A stretch of 45,279 nt of DNA from an uncultured Pelagibacteraceae bacterium (GCA_902519375.1 CABYJS010000007.1:1-45279); one strand, 5' to 3'. Shown: positions 17,134 through 27,816, counted from the first letter of the stretch. Notes: generated by a model not told the origin, from the sequence alone. Made by a program: numbers and translations.

Positions 17134-17817
17134 ATGAAATCATCTGTAATAACCTTTCCTGGTTCAAATTGTGATAGAGACATGGATGTTGCACTTAATA
17201 AATTTGGCTTCAAGAATAAAATGGTTTGGCATGATGATAATGAATTACCAAAAAGTGATCTAGTAGTATTACCAGGTGGTTTTTCTTATGGTGATTACCT
17301 TAGATGTGGAAGTATGGCCTCAAAATCCAAAATAATGCACTCAGTTATAAATTTTGCTAAATCAGGTGGTTTAGTCATGGGAATTTGTAATGGCTTTCAA
17401 ATATTAGTAGAAACAGGATTAGTTCCTGGTGTTTTATTAAGAAATAAATATTTAGAATTTATTTGTAAAAATGTTTTTATAAAATTGGCTAATAAGGAAA
17501 ATACTTATTTCAAAAATCTTGATAAAGATGTTTTAGAATTTCATATAGCTCATAATGAGGGAAATTATTTTTGTTCAATAGATCAATTAAAAGAAATTGA
17601 AGATAATAATCAAATTGCAATCCATTATTGCGATGACAAAGGTCAAACTGAAGAACAATTTAACCCTAATGGATCAATAAGAAATATTGCAGGAATTTTT
17701 AATAAAGAAAAAAATGTTTTGGGAATGATGCCACATCCTGAAAGAATGGTTGATCAAAGTTTATCTGGTGAAGATGGATCTATATTTTTCAAAAATTTAA
17801 TAAATAATATGAAATAA
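17134..17817 (+). CDS. purQ: phosphoribosylformylglycinamidine synthase, glutaminase subunit PurQ
   Basis: A 227-residue class I glutamine amidotransferase that supplies ammonia to PurL. It starts with [12 protein letters not shown]. The nucleophile is Cys85 (GICNGFQIL), and His201 and Glu203 (MPHPERM) complete the triad. The oxyanion region [13 protein letters not shown] is intact. It overlaps purL by 1 nt. Confidence 0.96.
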   Translation: MKSSVITFPGSNCDRDMDVALNKFGFKNKMVWHDDNELPKSDLVVLPGGFSYGDYLRCGSMASKSKIMHSVINFAKSGGLVMGICNGFQILVETGLVPGVLLRNKYLEFICKNVFIKLANKENTYFKNLDKDVLEFHIAHNEGNYFCSIDQLKEIEDNNQIAIHYCDDKGQTEEQFNPNGSIRNIAGIFNKEKNVLGMMPHPERMVDQSLSGEDGSIFFKNLINNMK

Positions 17818-20009
17818 TGCTAGTTAACGAAAAAGTAGCAATAGAACATGGTCTTAAAACAGATGAATACAAAAAAATCTGTGAACTATTAAAGAGAGTA
17901 CCTAACCTAACTGAGCTTGGTATATTTTCAGCAATGTGGAATGAACACTGTTCTTACAAATCATCTCGACTTCATTTGAAGAAATTACCTACTAAAGGAA
18001 AAAAAGTTATTCAAGGACCTGGTGAAAATGCTGGAGTGATTGATATTGAGGATGGTGACGCAATAGTTTTTAAAATAGAAAGTCACAATCATCCTTCCTT
18101 TATAGAACCATATCAAGGAGCTGCTACTGGAGTCGGTGGAATCATGAGAGATGTTTTTACAATGGGAGCTAGACCTATTGCAAATCTAAATTCAATTCAT
18201 TTTGGATCAACACAACATAAGAAAACAAAAAATCTTCTTAGAGGTGTAGTTCACGGTATTGGTGGTTATGGTAATTGTATGGGGGTTCCTACAATTGCTG
18301 GTCAAACTTCATTTGATAGATCTTACAATGGAAATATTTTAGTTAATGCTATGACTTTAGGTTTAGTGAAGAAAAATAGAATATTTTATTCTAAAGCTGC
18401 TGGTCTTAATAAACCTGTGATCTATGTAGGTTCAAAAACTGGAAGAGACGGAATTCACGGTGCCAGTATGGCGTCAGCAAGTTTTGATGAGAAAATAGAG
18501 GAAAAAAAACCTACTGTTCAAGTGGGTGATCCCTTTACAGAAAAACTCCTTCTTGAAGCATGTTTAGAATTAATGGCTGGAGATTCTATTATCGCAATAC
18601 AAGATATGGGCGCTGCGGGTCTTACTTCTTCAAGTATAGAGATGGCTTCAAAAGGTAACCTTGGAATTGAAATTAACCTTAACAAAGTTCCTTGTAGAGA
18701 AACTAAAATGACACCATATGAAATTATGTTGTCTGAAAGTCAAGAAAGAATGTTAATTGTATTAGAAAATGGTAAAGAAGATTCTGCTAAAAAGATATTT
18801 GATAAATGGAATTTAGATTTTTCAATAATAGGTAAAACAACAGATTCAAAAAATATAGAATTATTTTTTGATAACAAACAAGTTGCAAATATACCTGTCA
18901 ACACTTTAGTTGAAAATTCTCCAATGTATGACAGGAAATGGAAAAAAGCTAAAGCACCAAAAAAAAATAAATTTAAAAAAGAAGTTTACAATGAATTAAA
19001 AGTTCAAGATGTTTTAAGAAAGATTTTGTCCAATCCAAATATTTGTAGCAAAGAATGGATATGGCAGCAATATGATCATACAGTCATGGGTGATACTATA
19101 CAAAAACCAGGTGGTGACTCTGGTGTGGTTAGAGTACATGGAACCAACAAAGCAGTTGCTGCTTCAGTTGACTCATCTGCTGTTTACTGTTGGGCACATC
19201 CACTAACTGGAGGTAAACAAATCGTAGCTGAGAGTTGGAGAAATTTAATTTCAGTAGGTGCAACACCAATAGCAATAACTAATTGTCTTAACTTTGGAAG
19301 TCCTGAGAATGAAGACAATATGGGTGAATTTGTAGAATGTGTTCAAGGTATTGGTGAAGCAAGTAGTTATCTTGATTTTCCAGTAGTTTCAGGGAACGTA
19401 TCTTTTTATAATCAAACTAAAGAAGTTGGTATTAAACCAACTCCTTCAATAGGAGGTGTTGGTTTAATTAAAGATTATAAGAAAATGATGACAATGGATT
19501 TTAAAGAAATAGATAATTTAGTCTTAGTTATAGGTAAAACAGAAGGTCATATTGATCAAAGTATTTTTGCAAGAACAATTCTAGATGAAAAAAATGGGCC
19601 TCCTCCAGAGGTGAATTTATTTAATGAAAAAAATAATGGAAAATCTTTACTTGATTTAATCGAAAAAGGTCTTGTTAAAAGTGCACATGATATCTCTTTG
19701 GGTGGTCTTATTGTGGCTTTGAGTAAAATGTGTATTAAAGGAAATAAAGGCATCGAGTTAAACAAACCAAAAAATATGATTAATGAAATTGAATACCTTT
19801 TTGCTGAAGATCAAGGGAGATACATAATTGAAATTAATCCAAAAAATTTAAAAGAAGTTAAAAAGATTTTAACTGATAATTCAATTTATCATCAAGAATT
19901 AGGGGTTATTATAGATAAAGAGATGATTATCAATAAAAAGACAAAAGTTACAATTGACGAATTAAAATCATATAATACTAATTGGTTAACTGAATATATG
20001 AGTTACTAA
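17817..20009 (+). CDS. purL: phosphoribosylformylglycinamidine synthase, synthetase subunit PurL
   Basis: Forms FGAM from FGAR, ATP and ammonia. At 730 residues this is the small PurL type that needs separate PurQ and PurS, both encoded directly upstream. Visible motifs include [11 protein letters not shown] (the catalytic His region), [20 protein letters not shown], and the duplicated AIR-synthase-like halves with [10 protein letters not shown] and [10 protein letters not shown]. Its stop overlaps the bolA start by 1 nt. Confidence 0.96.
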   Translation: MLVNEKVAIEHGLKTDEYKKICELLKRVPNLTELGIFSAMWNEHCSYKSSRLHLKKLPTKGKKVIQGPGENAGVIDIEDGDAIVFKIESHNHPSFIEPYQGAATGVGGIMRDVFTMGARPIANLNSIHFGSTQHKKTKNLLRGVVHGIGGYGNCMGVPTIAGQTSFDRSYNGNILVNAMTLGLVKKNRIFYSKAAGLNKPVIYVGSKTGRDGIHGASMASASFDEKIEEKKPTVQVGDPFTEKLLLEACLELMAGDSIIAIQDMGAAGLTSSSIEMASKGNLGIEINLNKVPCRETKMTPYEIMLSESQERMLIVLENGKEDSAKKIFDKWNLDFSIIGKTTDSKNIELFFDNKQVANIPVNTLVENSPMYDRKWKKAKAPKKNKFKKEVYNELKVQDVLRKILSNPNICSKEWIWQQYDHTVMGDTIQKPGGDSGVVRVHGTNKAVAASVDSSAVYCWAHPLTGGKQIVAESWRNLISVGATPIAITNCLNFGSPENEDNMGEFVECVQGIGEASSYLDFPVVSGNVSFYNQTKEVGIKPTPSIGGVGLIKDYKKMMTMDFKEIDNLVLVIGKTEGHIDQSIFARTILDEKNGPPPEVNLFNEKNNGKSLLDLIEKGLVKSAHDISLGGLIVALSKMCIKGNKGIELNKPKNMINEIEYLFAEDQGRYIIEINPKNLKEVKKILTDNSIYHQELGVIIDKEMIINKKTKVTIDELKSYNTNWLTEYMSY

Positions 20010-20239
20010 TGGCAATGGATTTAAAAGAAATTGAAAGGTATATAAAAGAAGCTATGCCGGATGCATCAATTGAGATACAAGATTTAGCGGGAGATGGAAA
20101 CCATTATTCAGCAACTGTCACTTCCTCACAATTTTCTGGAAAAAGCAAAATAGAACAACATAAGATGGTTTATAACTCCTTAAAAGGAAAAATGGGAAAT
20201 GAATTACATGCTCTAGCAATTAAAACTAAGGAACAATAA
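20009..20239 (+). CDS. BolA family protein
   Basis: A 76-residue BolA-like protein with the conserved HYSATVTSSQFSGKSKIEQHKMVYNSL stretch broken here into its parts: residues HYSA, the F-x-G-K turn and the HKMVY helix. BolA proteins pair with CGFS monothiol glutaredoxins to bind a shared [2Fe-2S] cluster and act in iron-sulfur delivery or iron sensing. Its overlap with grxD by 1 nt supports that partnership. It may be closer to the short IbaG/BolA2 type than to classical BolA. Confidence 0.92.
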   Translation: MAMDLKEIERYIKEAMPDASIEIQDLAGDGNHYSATVTSSQFSGKSKIEQHKMVYNSLKGKMGNELHALAIKTKEQ

Positions 20240-20574
20240 TGGATGATAAAACAAAAAATTTAATTCAAAATCATATTGATAACAATGAGGTATGCTTATT
20301 TATGAAAGGTACACCTGATGCACCACAATGTGGATTTTCAATGGCGGTTTCAAATATTTTGAAAATTTTGGAGGTAAAATATAATGGAATTAATGTTTTA
20401 GAAGATCAGTCTTTAAGAGATGGAATAAAAGTTTTTAGTGATTGGCCTACAATACCTCAGCTTTATATAAAAAAAGAATTTGTTGGTGGTTGTGACATTA
20501 TTAAAGAAATGTATGAAAGTGGAGATCTTAGAAAAGTTTTTGATGACAAAGGTATTAATTACAAAAAAAATTAA
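20239..20574 (+). CDS. grxD: monothiol glutaredoxin, Grx4/GrxD type
   Basis: A 111-residue monothiol glutaredoxin with FMKGTPDAPQCGFS, the CGFS active site at residues 31-34, and WPTIPQLYIKKEFVGGCDI with the cis-Pro and the glutathione-binding loop. This family carries a [2Fe-2S] cluster with glutathione and hands it on, with BolA as a partner. The gene ends the purine run, and its last 4 nt overlap the convergent methyltransferase gene. Confidence 0.95.
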   Translation: MDDKTKNLIQNHIDNNEVCLFMKGTPDAPQCGFSMAVSNILKILEVKYNGINVLEDQSLRDGIKVFSDWPTIPQLYIKKEFVGGCDIIKEMYESGDLRKVFDDKGINYKKN

Positions 20575-21182
20575 CTTATCATATATCTAATTTTTTTTGT
20601 TATAAATTTTTTAAACATTTTAAGTAAGTTTAGTTTTTGTAAATTTTCATTTTTCACAATCTCATAATTTATTTTATCTTCCCAATACAATTCAAAAACT
20701 AGACTGGTTCTAAAAATCTCACGAAACTTTTGTGCTGTATTTACTGAAAAAATTGGATGAAAAAACTCAAATCTCTCAGATATTAATATTTTCATTTCTA
20801 CATCATCAAAATCAACTTGCCATTTATGTTCATTCCTGTTTTCAAAACAAAGATTATCCTCTAATTTAGTTGGTAATTCTAAATATCCTTTTTTTGCAAT
20901 TCTCTGTATTTCACTAATGAAAAGCTCTATGTGTTCAACATGCTCAATTACGTGACTTGCTATCACAAAGTCAAATTCATTATCTTCGAATGGTAATTTC
21001 TTACTATCTTTTTCCAATTTTACAAAATTTCTATCTTTGTGATGTTCACTATGATCTGTTATGTCACACAAAGTAGTTGCGTATCTATTTGCATCAAAAC
21101 CACATCCAATATCTAAGATTTTCCAGTTATTCTTTGTTGAAAGAAAATTGTTTATAAACTTTAAGGATGTTCTTTTGATCAA
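20571..21182 (-). CDS. class I SAM-dependent methyltransferase (type 11-like)
   Basis: A 203-residue protein. ILDIGCGFDANRYATTLCDITD gives the SAM-binding glycine loop and acidic strand, and FEDNEFDFVIASHVIEHVEHIELFISEIQRIAKKGYLEL appears in its parts as the typical motif IV and helix of this family. The substrate is unknown; glycan or lipid methylation is the usual guess for such standalone genes. It follows rpsD by 5 bp on the same strand and overlaps grxD's end by 4 nt. Confidence 0.82.
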   Translation of the reverse strand: MIKRTSLKFINNFLSTKNNWKILDIGCGFDANRYATTLCDITDHSEHHKDRNFVKLEKDSKKLPFEDNEFDFVIASHVIEHVEHIELFISEIQRIAKKGYLELPTKLEDNLCFENRNEHKWQVDFDDVEMKILISERFEFFHPIFSVNTAQKFREIFRTSLVFELYWEDKINYEIVKNENLQKLNLLKMFKKFITKKIRYMIS

Positions 21183-21187
21183 ATTAA

Positions 21188-21805
21188 TTATCTAGAATAA
21201 TATTCGATGACTAAGTTTGGTTCCATAACAATTGGATATGGAACTTCTTCAAATTTTGGAATTCTAATAAATTTAAACTTTTTATTTTTTTGATCCATCT
21301 GAATATATTCAGGAGTTTCTCGCTCTTTGTTTGCAAGTGCTATATCAATTATTGCTAGCTGCTTTGATTTATCCCTAATTTCAATTGAGTCTTCTTCTTT
21401 AACTGCATAACTTGCTATATTTACTTTTTTTCCATTAACTTTCACATGACCATGATTAATTAGTTGTCTTGCAGAAAAAATTGTTGTTGCAAATTTTGCT
21501 CGATAAATTACTGCATCTAATCTTCTTTCAAGTAACCCAATCAAATTTTCACCAGTATCGCCCTTGAGCATGCTTGCCTTTTTATAAATATTTCTAAATT
21601 GTCTCTCATTTATATTGCCGTAATATGCTTTAAGTTTTTGTTTAGCTTGCAGTTGAATTCCATAATCAGATGGTTTTGAGGATCTAGTTTGACCATGTTG
21701 ACCTGGCCCATAAGCTCTTGTGTTAAATGGACTTTTTGGTCTTCCCCACAAGTTTACTTTTAATCTTCTGTCTACTTTATGTTTAGAGTTTAATCTTTTT
21801 GTCAT
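21188..21805 (-). CDS. rpsD: 30S ribosomal protein S4
   Basis: A primary 16S rRNA-binding protein of the small subunit body. The 205-residue sequence shows the S4 N-terminal region ([20 protein letters not shown]), the [17 protein letters not shown] signature and the S4 RNA-binding domain with [17 protein letters not shown]. The N-terminal zinc-type cysteines of some S4 proteins are absent, as in many proteobacteria. It stands alone and not in the alpha operon. A 40-bp gap separates it from trmJ upstream. Confidence 0.97.
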   Translation of the reverse strand: MTKRLNSKHKVDRRLKVNLWGRPKSPFNTRAYGPGQHGQTRSSKPSDYGIQLQAKQKLKAYYGNINERQFRNIYKKASMLKGDTGENLIGLLERRLDAVIYRAKFATTIFSARQLINHGHVKVNGKKVNIASYAVKEEDSIEIRDKSKQLAIIDIALANKERETPEYIQMDQKNKKFKFIRIPKFEEVPYPIVMEPNLVIEYYSR

Positions 21806-21845
21806 TTAGTAAAAAGGTTTATAGACTTACTCTTTATTTTGTCAA

Positions 21846-22559
21846 TCAACGTTTTTTACCTAAGCTAGCAAATACACTTGATAAAATCCGGGCTTCTTTG
21901 TCAGATAAGTCCATTTTATAAAAAATATTTCTCAAATTTTCTAACATTATTGGTCTTTTTTCTTTTGGTTTGAAGAAGTTGATATCTTCTAGATTTTTTA
22001 AACAAAGGTTAATCATTGATTGAATTTCTTTTTTTGAGGCAATTTTAACTTTTTTTGATCTCATAAATGGTTTTGTTTTAAGCTTTAAGATACTTGAAAC
22101 AATTTGAGCAATAATTATTAAACTATGAGAAAGGTTTAAAGATTTAAATTCTGGGTTAGTTGGTATTTGAAGAGTGTAATTTGCATAACTAATCTCATTA
22201 TTCGACAATCCTGAAGCCTCTGAACCAAATAAAAAACCAACTTTCTTTTTAAAATCAACCTTTTTAAGACCCTCTAATTTAATATGTTTAATATTTTTAT
22301 TTCTAAACCTTGCAGATGTAGCAATAACAATATCTACATTTTCAAGTGCTTTTTCAATATTTTGATAAACCTTACTTTGATTAATTATATTTTTTGCACC
22401 GACTGAGGTTGCTAAAATTTTATCATTAGGAAAAATAGGCTTTGGACTGATTATAATTAATTTCTTGAAGTCAAAATTTTTGATTGCTCTTGCACACGCA
22501 CCAATATTTTCAGAAAGCTGAGGTTTATGAAGAATAAATGAGATATTATTTCTACTCAT
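21846..22559 (-). CDS. trmJ: SPOUT tRNA/rRNA methyltransferase, TrmJ-like
   Basis: A 237-residue SpoU-family RNA 2'-O-methyltransferase. ISFILHKPQLSENIGACARAIKNF at the N-terminus, GFLFGSEASGLSN and PTNPEFKSLNLSHSL are the three SPOUT motifs that build the knotted SAM site. The start and length match TrmJ, which methylates position 32 of tRNA anticodon loops; the C-terminal extension of about 70 residues also fits. It lies 25 bp after cimA. Confidence 0.87.
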   Translation of the reverse strand: MSRNNISFILHKPQLSENIGACARAIKNFDFKKLIIISPKPIFPNDKILATSVGAKNIINQSKVYQNIEKALENVDIVIATSARFRNKNIKHIKLEGLKKVDFKKKVGFLFGSEASGLSNNEISYANYTLQIPTNPEFKSLNLSHSLIIIAQIVSSILKLKTKPFMRSKKVKIASKKEIQSMINLCLKNLEDINFFKPKEKRPIMLENLRNIFYKMDLSDKEARILSSVFASLGKKR

Positions 22560-22584
22560 TAATTACAATTATATTCATATACTG

Positions 22585-24186
22585 TTATTTACTTGCAGGA
22601 GCTTTGTCTTTGAATAATTTAAAATCAAGACTGTCTATTAGCGCTTTAAAAGAAGCATCAATAATGTTTGGAGATACACCTATTGTAAACCAATTTTTTC
22701 CTTGAGAGTCTGTACTTTCAATAGATACCCTGGTTGTAGCTTCTGTTCCAGTATTTAAAATTCTTACTTTATAATCAACAAGTTTCAAATCTTTCAAATA
22801 CTTAGAATATTTATCTAACTTAGTTACATTTTTTCTTATCGCATTATCTAAAGCGTGAACTGGTCCATTTCCCTCCCCCTCACAAATAATATGTTCTCCA
22901 TCAACTTCTAATTTTGCTTTTGCTTTAGATATAATTTGATCATTATCATTTTTTGATACAGAAACGTCATATTCTTTAATAGAAATATATCTTGGAATAT
23001 TTCCTATCACCCTTCTTGCTAATAATTCAAAAGAGGCATCAGCTCCATCATAGCTATATCCTATAAACTCTCTATCCTTTACCTCCTCAAGTAATTTTTT
23101 TACTTTTGGATCATTTTCCTCAATTTCAATTCCTATTGTTTTAAGTCTGGATAAAATATTGGACTTTCCTGATTGATCTGAAACAACTATGTTTCTATTG
23201 TTACCTACTTCCTCAGGATTTATATGTTCATAAGTTTTAGGATCCTTTTGAACAGCAGATACATGTAAACCACCTTTATGAGAAAATGCTGCAGCACCAA
23301 CATAAGGTAGATGTTTGTTAGGTTTTCTGTTTAATATTTCATCAAGCAGTCTTGAGCATTGTGTAATATTTTTGATATTTTTTTCTTTGATATTTATTTC
23401 ATATTTATCAGATAATTCTTTTTTAAGATGGAATGTTGGAATTATTGACATTAAATTTGCATTTCCACACCTTTCACCTAAACCATTTATTGTTCCCTGT
23501 ATCTGTCTTGCACCCGACAAAACAGCTGCAATTGAATTTGCTACTGCATTACCTGTATCATTATGGGCATGTATTCCCAAATTCTTACCAGGAATATGTT
23601 CTGATACCTCTTTAACAATTTTAGTTACCTCGTGAGGGAGTGTTCCTCCATTTGTATCGCACAAAACTATCCATTTTGCTCCATTGTCATAAGCAGCTTT
23701 AATGCATTCTAGTGCGTATTTTGGATTTGATTTATATCCATCAAAAAAATGCTCAGCATCAAACATGAATTCCTTATCATTTTTTACAAAATGTTTTGTC
23801 GTTTCTTTTATGTTTTCCATATTTTCTTCATTTGAAATACCTAATGCAACATCAACATGAAAATCCCAAGTCTTTCCAACTAAACAAACTGACTCAGTAT
23901 TAGAATTCATAATAGCTGATAAACCAGGATCATTTTCAGCACTACGTCCAGATTTCTTTGTCATTCCAAAAGCTGTAAATTTTGAATTCTTTAAATCTAA
24001 TCCTTTTTGAAAAAATTCAGTATCTGATGGATTTGCCCCTGGCCAGCCACCCTCAATGTAATCGACTCCTAAACTATCTAACGCATGAGCAATTTTTGTT
24101 TTTTCATCTATTGAGAAATGTACACCTTGAGTTTGAGCGCCATCTCTCAATGTTGTATCAAAAATATATAATCTTTCTTTGCTCAT
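22585..24186 (-). CDS. cimA: (R)-citramalate synthase
   Basis: Condenses pyruvate with acetyl-CoA to citramalate, the first step of the threonine-independent route to isoleucine. The 533-residue enzyme has the DTTLRDGAQTQGVHFS start of the HMGL/isopropylmalate synthase TIM barrel, GIHAHNDTGNAVANS with the metal His pair, and NGLGERCGNANL. Its C-terminal third is the regulatory LeuA dimer domain (VKVRILNTG-like segment). GAQTQGV rather than the leucine-enzyme form, and the length, favour citramalate synthase. Its start overlaps cysS by 4 nt. Confidence 0.88.
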   Translation of the reverse strand: MSKERLYIFDTTLRDGAQTQGVHFSIDEKTKIAHALDSLGVDYIEGGWPGANPSDTEFFQKGLDLKNSKFTAFGMTKKSGRSAENDPGLSAIMNSNTESVCLVGKTWDFHVDVALGISNEENMENIKETTKHFVKNDKEFMFDAEHFFDGYKSNPKYALECIKAAYDNGAKWIVLCDTNGGTLPHEVTKIVKEVSEHIPGKNLGIHAHNDTGNAVANSIAAVLSGARQIQGTINGLGERCGNANLMSIIPTFHLKKELSDKYEINIKEKNIKNITQCSRLLDEILNRKPNKHLPYVGAAAFSHKGGLHVSAVQKDPKTYEHINPEEVGNNRNIVVSDQSGKSNILSRLKTIGIEIEENDPKVKKLLEEVKDREFIGYSYDGADASFELLARRVIGNIPRYISIKEYDVSVSKNDNDQIISKAKAKLEVDGEHIICEGEGNGPVHALDNAIRKNVTKLDKYSKYLKDLKLVDYKVRILNTGTEATTRVSIESTDSQGKNWFTIGVSPNIIDASFKALIDSLDFKLFKDKAPASK

Positions 24187-25529
24187 TTAAATTTCCAAAG
24201 TGTTGTACCATCTTTATCTTCTATTAAAACACCTTTGTCTAAAAGCTCATCTCTAATTCTATCAGCTTCTTTATAATCTTTATTTTCCCTAGCTTTATTT
24301 CTTAATTCTATCCTTTTTTGTATTTCAGATTCATCGATAGATACTTTATCTTTTTTAAATTTTTGCCAAGTTTCATTACTTTCACAGAATAATCCAACAA
24401 ATTTACAAGCAGAGATAAATAAATCTTGATCCTCCCCCTTTCTAGCTCTTTCATAAAGTTGATGTAAATTAGCTATATATCCAGGAGTGTTAAGATCTTC
24501 ATATAAGGGTTTTAAAGTTTCATCTGAAACTTTAGTTTTAGCCTTCAAATTATCTGAATAGACAAGATACCATTTGTTCAATGTATTTTGACAATCATTT
24601 AATAGTTTATCGTTCCAGTCCAAAGGTTGTTTATAATGAGCACTCATTAAAGCTAATCTTAAAACTTGACCACTGATTTTTTTTTTAAAATCTTTGATCT
24701 TTAAAATATTTCCTTGAGACTTAGCCATTTTTTCGTTGGACATAGTTATGAAAGCATTATGGATCCAATAATTTGCAAAATTTTTTGTGTCATTTGCACA
24801 TCTTGATTGAGCAATCTCATTTTCATGATGAGGAAATATTAAGTCTATACCTCCTCCATGGATATCAAATTCGTTACCTAAAAATTTTTTTGACATAGCA
24901 GAACATTCTAAATGCCAGCCAGGTCTTCCATTTCCCCAAGGGGACTCCCATGATGGTTCATCTTTATTTGATGGTTTCCATAGTACAAAATCCTCAGAAT
25001 TTTTTTTGTCTTCACTTACTTGCACCCTTGATCCAGCTATCAAGTCTACTAACTTTTTATTTGATAATTTTCCATAATCAGAAAATTTCTTAACTTCAAA
25101 ATAAACATGCTTATTATTTTCATATGCAAAACCTTTTTTTAGTAATTCATTTATCATTTTGATCATAAGGTCTATATGTTCAGTAGCTTTAGGTTGATAA
25201 GTTGGACTTTCACAATTTAAATAGGAACAATCACTAAGAAAATTTTTGGTTATTTTTTCAGTTAATTCTTTTGATGATATATTTTGTTCTTTTGAAGATT
25301 TAATAATTTTATCATCAATGTCTGTTATATTTCTTACATATGTCACTGAAGTAAACTTATATTTAAGTAATTTAAAAAGAACATCAAAAATAACTAATGG
25401 TCTTGCATTTCCAATATGGGGATCGTCATAGACTGTAGGACCACAAACATACATTCCTATGTTTTTGATATCTCTAGGAATAAACTGTTCTTTTTTATTA
25501 GTTAAATTATTTGTTAAATAAATATCCAT
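24183..25529 (-). CDS. cysS: cysteinyl-tRNA synthetase
   Basis: Charges tRNA-Cys. The 448-residue class I synthetase shows MYVCGPTVYDDPHIGNAR with the zinc Cys29 and the HIGH-type motif HIGN at 38-41, WHLECSAM and DIHGGGIDLIFPHHENE for zinc binding, and KMAKSQGN as the KMSKS loop. Length is normal. It overlaps cimA by 4 nt and follows nadE after 51 bp. Confidence 0.96.
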   Translation of the reverse strand: MDIYLTNNLTNKKEQFIPRDIKNIGMYVCGPTVYDDPHIGNARPLVIFDVLFKLLKYKFTSVTYVRNITDIDDKIIKSSKEQNISSKELTEKITKNFLSDCSYLNCESPTYQPKATEHIDLMIKMINELLKKGFAYENNKHVYFEVKKFSDYGKLSNKKLVDLIAGSRVQVSEDKKNSEDFVLWKPSNKDEPSWESPWGNGRPGWHLECSAMSKKFLGNEFDIHGGGIDLIFPHHENEIAQSRCANDTKNFANYWIHNAFITMSNEKMAKSQGNILKIKDFKKKISGQVLRLALMSAHYKQPLDWNDKLLNDCQNTLNKWYLVYSDNLKAKTKVSDETLKPLYEDLNTPGYIANLHQLYERARKGEDQDLFISACKFVGLFCESNETWQKFKKDKVSIDESEIQKRIELRNKARENKDYKEADRIRDELLDKGVLIEDKDGTTLWKFK

Positions 25530-25580
25530 TGTACTAGATTAAGAAATATACCTTATTTTGTGATTTGTTAATCTAATTGA

Positions 25581-26318
25581 TTAACTAGGAATTTTGCATA
25601 CAGGAATAGGGTCCATTTTATGCAAGTTTTGTTTTCTAATTTTTTCGTATTTAGCTTTATGAGGTGAGTCGGGATTGATCATTGCATCTTCTAATTCACT
25701 ATAATTAAAACCAAGCTGGCCTTCGTCAGTTCTTCCATCATCCCACAGACCGTCGGTTGGGGGAGCATCAATGATTTCTTTTAATATACCTAATTCTTTT
25801 CCTAACTCCCAAACTTCAGTTTTATTACAATCTGCTATCGGAGAAATATCAACTCCACCATCACCATACTTTGTATAAAATCCAACACCAAAATCCTCTA
25901 CTTTATTACCAGTGCCAACAACAATACCTTTGTTTGCTGCTGCCACTTGATAAAGTGTAGTCATTCTCAACCTAGCTCTAGAATTTGCAAAACCATGTTC
26001 ATTATCAAACTTATTTAGTGTCGAAGAAAAAGTTTCAAATAATTTATCTAAACTGATTGTATGAGCTTCAACATTCTTAAAATTTTTAACTAACCACTCT
26101 TGATGTTTTAAGCTTAAGTCATGTTGGTTTTCTATTTGTTTAATTGGCATTGTTAAGACGATTGTTTTTAAGCCTGTCATAGCACTTAATGTGCTTGAAA
26201 CTGAAGAGTCTATCCCACCAGAAATACCGATCACCAAAGATTGTGCTTTTGCCGGCATTTGATCAGCATAATTTTTGATCCAATCTGATATGTATTTTAC
26301 TTTTTTGGCAGAGTTCAT
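25581..26318 (-). CDS. nadE: NAD synthetase, ammonia-dependent type
   Basis: Converts deamido-NAD to NAD with ATP. The 245-residue protein is the short form without a glutaminase domain. SGGIDSS at residues 33-39 is the PP-loop, GTGNKVEDFGVGFYTKYGDGG is the conserved core, and PPTDGLWDDGRTDE lies near the end. Ammonia is presumably the nitrogen donor. It lies 51 bp before cysS and 39 bp after aroG. The window therefore carries both NadE and NadK. Confidence 0.94.
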   Translation of the reverse strand: MNSAKKVKYISDWIKNYADQMPAKAQSLVIGISGGIDSSVSSTLSAMTGLKTIVLTMPIKQIENQHDLSLKHQEWLVKNFKNVEAHTISLDKLFETFSSTLNKFDNEHGFANSRARLRMTTLYQVAAANKGIVVGTGNKVEDFGVGFYTKYGDGGVDISPIADCNKTEVWELGKELGILKEIIDAPPTDGLWDDGRTDEGQLGFNYSELEDAMINPDSPHKAKYEKIRKQNLHKMDPIPVCKIPS

Positions 26319-26357
26319 ATTTAAATATTTAATAATCTTATCAATAATGACAATAGA

Positions 26358-27743
26358 CTAAGATGCCGCTTGAATAGCATTTTTAGAATAGCTGCTATTC
26401 TTTTTTATCTCATCAGAAATTAAAAAAGCTAATTCTAAAGCTTGATCAGAGTTCAATCTTGGGTCACAATGAGTATGATACCTGCTAGATAAATCAGCAT
26501 CTGATATTTTTCTTGCACCACCAGTACATTCAGTCACGTCCTGTCCAGTCATTTCAACATGCAAACCTCCAGCATATGAACCCTCTGATTGATGTACACC
26601 AAAAACGTTTTTTACTTCACTGACTACGTCGTTAAATGGTCTAGTTTTAAAACCTGTAGTTGATTGCATAGTATTTCCATGCATAGGATCACATGACCAA
26701 ACAACATTTAATCCTTCTTTTTTAATTCCTCTTATTAATTTAGGTAAAAATTTTTCAACATTTTTGTGTCCAAATCTAGATATTAGAGTTATTTTACCCT
26801 TCTCATTTTTAGGATTTATAGCCTCACAAATTTTAGCTATTTCATCTGGTTTTGAAGTTGGACCACATTTGATCCCGATCGGATTTTCTATACCTTTACA
26901 AAATTCAACATGTCCACCATCAAGTTGCCTTGTTCTATCACCGATCCACACGAAGTGTGCAGAAGTATCATGATATTCCCCAGTCGTTGAGTCAACTCTA
27001 GTCATACTTTCTTCAAATGGTAAATGTAAAGCCTCATGAGATGTCCAAAAGTTTACTGTATACAATCTATTATTAAAATCTGAAGTTATTCCACATGCTT
27101 CCATAAATGCTAAAGCATCTGCAATTTTATCTTCTAAGTCCTTAAATTTTTTAGCTTGAGGACTTTTTTTAATATAATCTAAATTCCACAAATGAACTTT
27201 ATTTAAATCTGCAAAACCTCCTTTAGAAAAAGCTCTCAATAAATTTAGTGTAGATGCAGATTGTGAATAAGCTTTAAACAATCTTTTAGGATCTGCTATT
27301 CTAGCTTTTTCAGAAAATTCTATACCATTAATATTATCACCCAAGTAACTTGGTAGTTCTTTATCACCTTGTTTTTCAGTAGGTGCACTTCTTGGTTTAG
27401 AAAATTGACCAGCTATTCTTCCAAGCTTAACTACTGGGAGTGATGCCGAGTAAGTTAATATTAAAGACATCTGAAGAATAACTTTAAAAGTATCTCTTAT
27501 ATTGTCTGGATGAAATTCTGCAAAACTTTCTGCACAGTCCCCACCTTGAAGAAGAAATGCTTTACCATCTACAACTTTCGCTAATTGATCCTTTAAGTGT
27601 CTTGTTTCACCTGCAAATACTAAAGGAGGAAATGTCTTTAATTTATTTAAGACATTATTTAATTCCTTCTCATCATCGTACTTAGGTACGTGTTTGACAG
27701 GATACTTTCTCCAGCTATTTACTTTCCAATTTTTCATATTCAA
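26358..27743 (-). CDS. class II (plant-type) DAHP synthase
   Basis: First enzyme of the shikimate pathway, joining phosphoenolpyruvate and erythrose 4-phosphate. The 461-residue sequence is the class II type: FLLQGGDCAESF, PVVKLGRIAGQFSKPRS, HFVWIGDRTRQLDGGHVEF in its parts, GIKCGPTSKPDEI and WSCDPMHGNT are all characteristic. Annotators often name such genes aroG or aroF; the class is certain, the symbol is convention. The longest frame starts MNMKNW; the second Met is also possible. A 73-bp region with a small hairpin precedes it. Confidence 0.95.
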   Translation of the reverse strand: MNMKNWKVNSWRKYPVKHVPKYDDEKELNNVLNKLKTFPPLVFAGETRHLKDQLAKVVDGKAFLLQGGDCAESFAEFHPDNIRDTFKVILQMSLILTYSASLPVVKLGRIAGQFSKPRSAPTEKQGDKELPSYLGDNINGIEFSEKARIADPKRLFKAYSQSASTLNLLRAFSKGGFADLNKVHLWNLDYIKKSPQAKKFKDLEDKIADALAFMEACGITSDFNNRLYTVNFWTSHEALHLPFEESMTRVDSTTGEYHDTSAHFVWIGDRTRQLDGGHVEFCKGIENPIGIKCGPTSKPDEIAKICEAINPKNEKGKITLISRFGHKNVEKFLPKLIRGIKKEGLNVVWSCDPMHGNTMQSTTGFKTRPFNDVVSEVKNVFGVHQSEGSYAGGLHVEMTGQDVTECTGGARKISDADLSSRYHTHCDPRLNSDQALELAFLISDEIKKNSSYSKNAIQAAS

Positions 27744-27771
27744 CTAAGGATTGTTTTATCAGAGTAAATCG

Positions 27772-27791
27772 ATTATTCAACAGCGAATAAT
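27772..27791. promoter_or_regulatory. short inverted repeat upstream of DAHP synthase
   Basis: ATTATTC (27772-27778) and GAATAAT (27785-27791) pair perfectly around a 6-nt loop. It lies in the 73 bp between the fkbM-type gene and the DAHP synthase gene. It could be a weak terminator, a protein-binding site or chance; the arms are AT-rich. Confidence 0.25.
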
Positions 27792-27816
27792 AAATATATA
27801 TTTAGTTTTTTATTAT

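Noticed and set aside
23315..23635. 106-residue ORF opposite cimA
   Set aside because: Antisense to the conserved CimA barrel; it arises from codon bias on the other strand.
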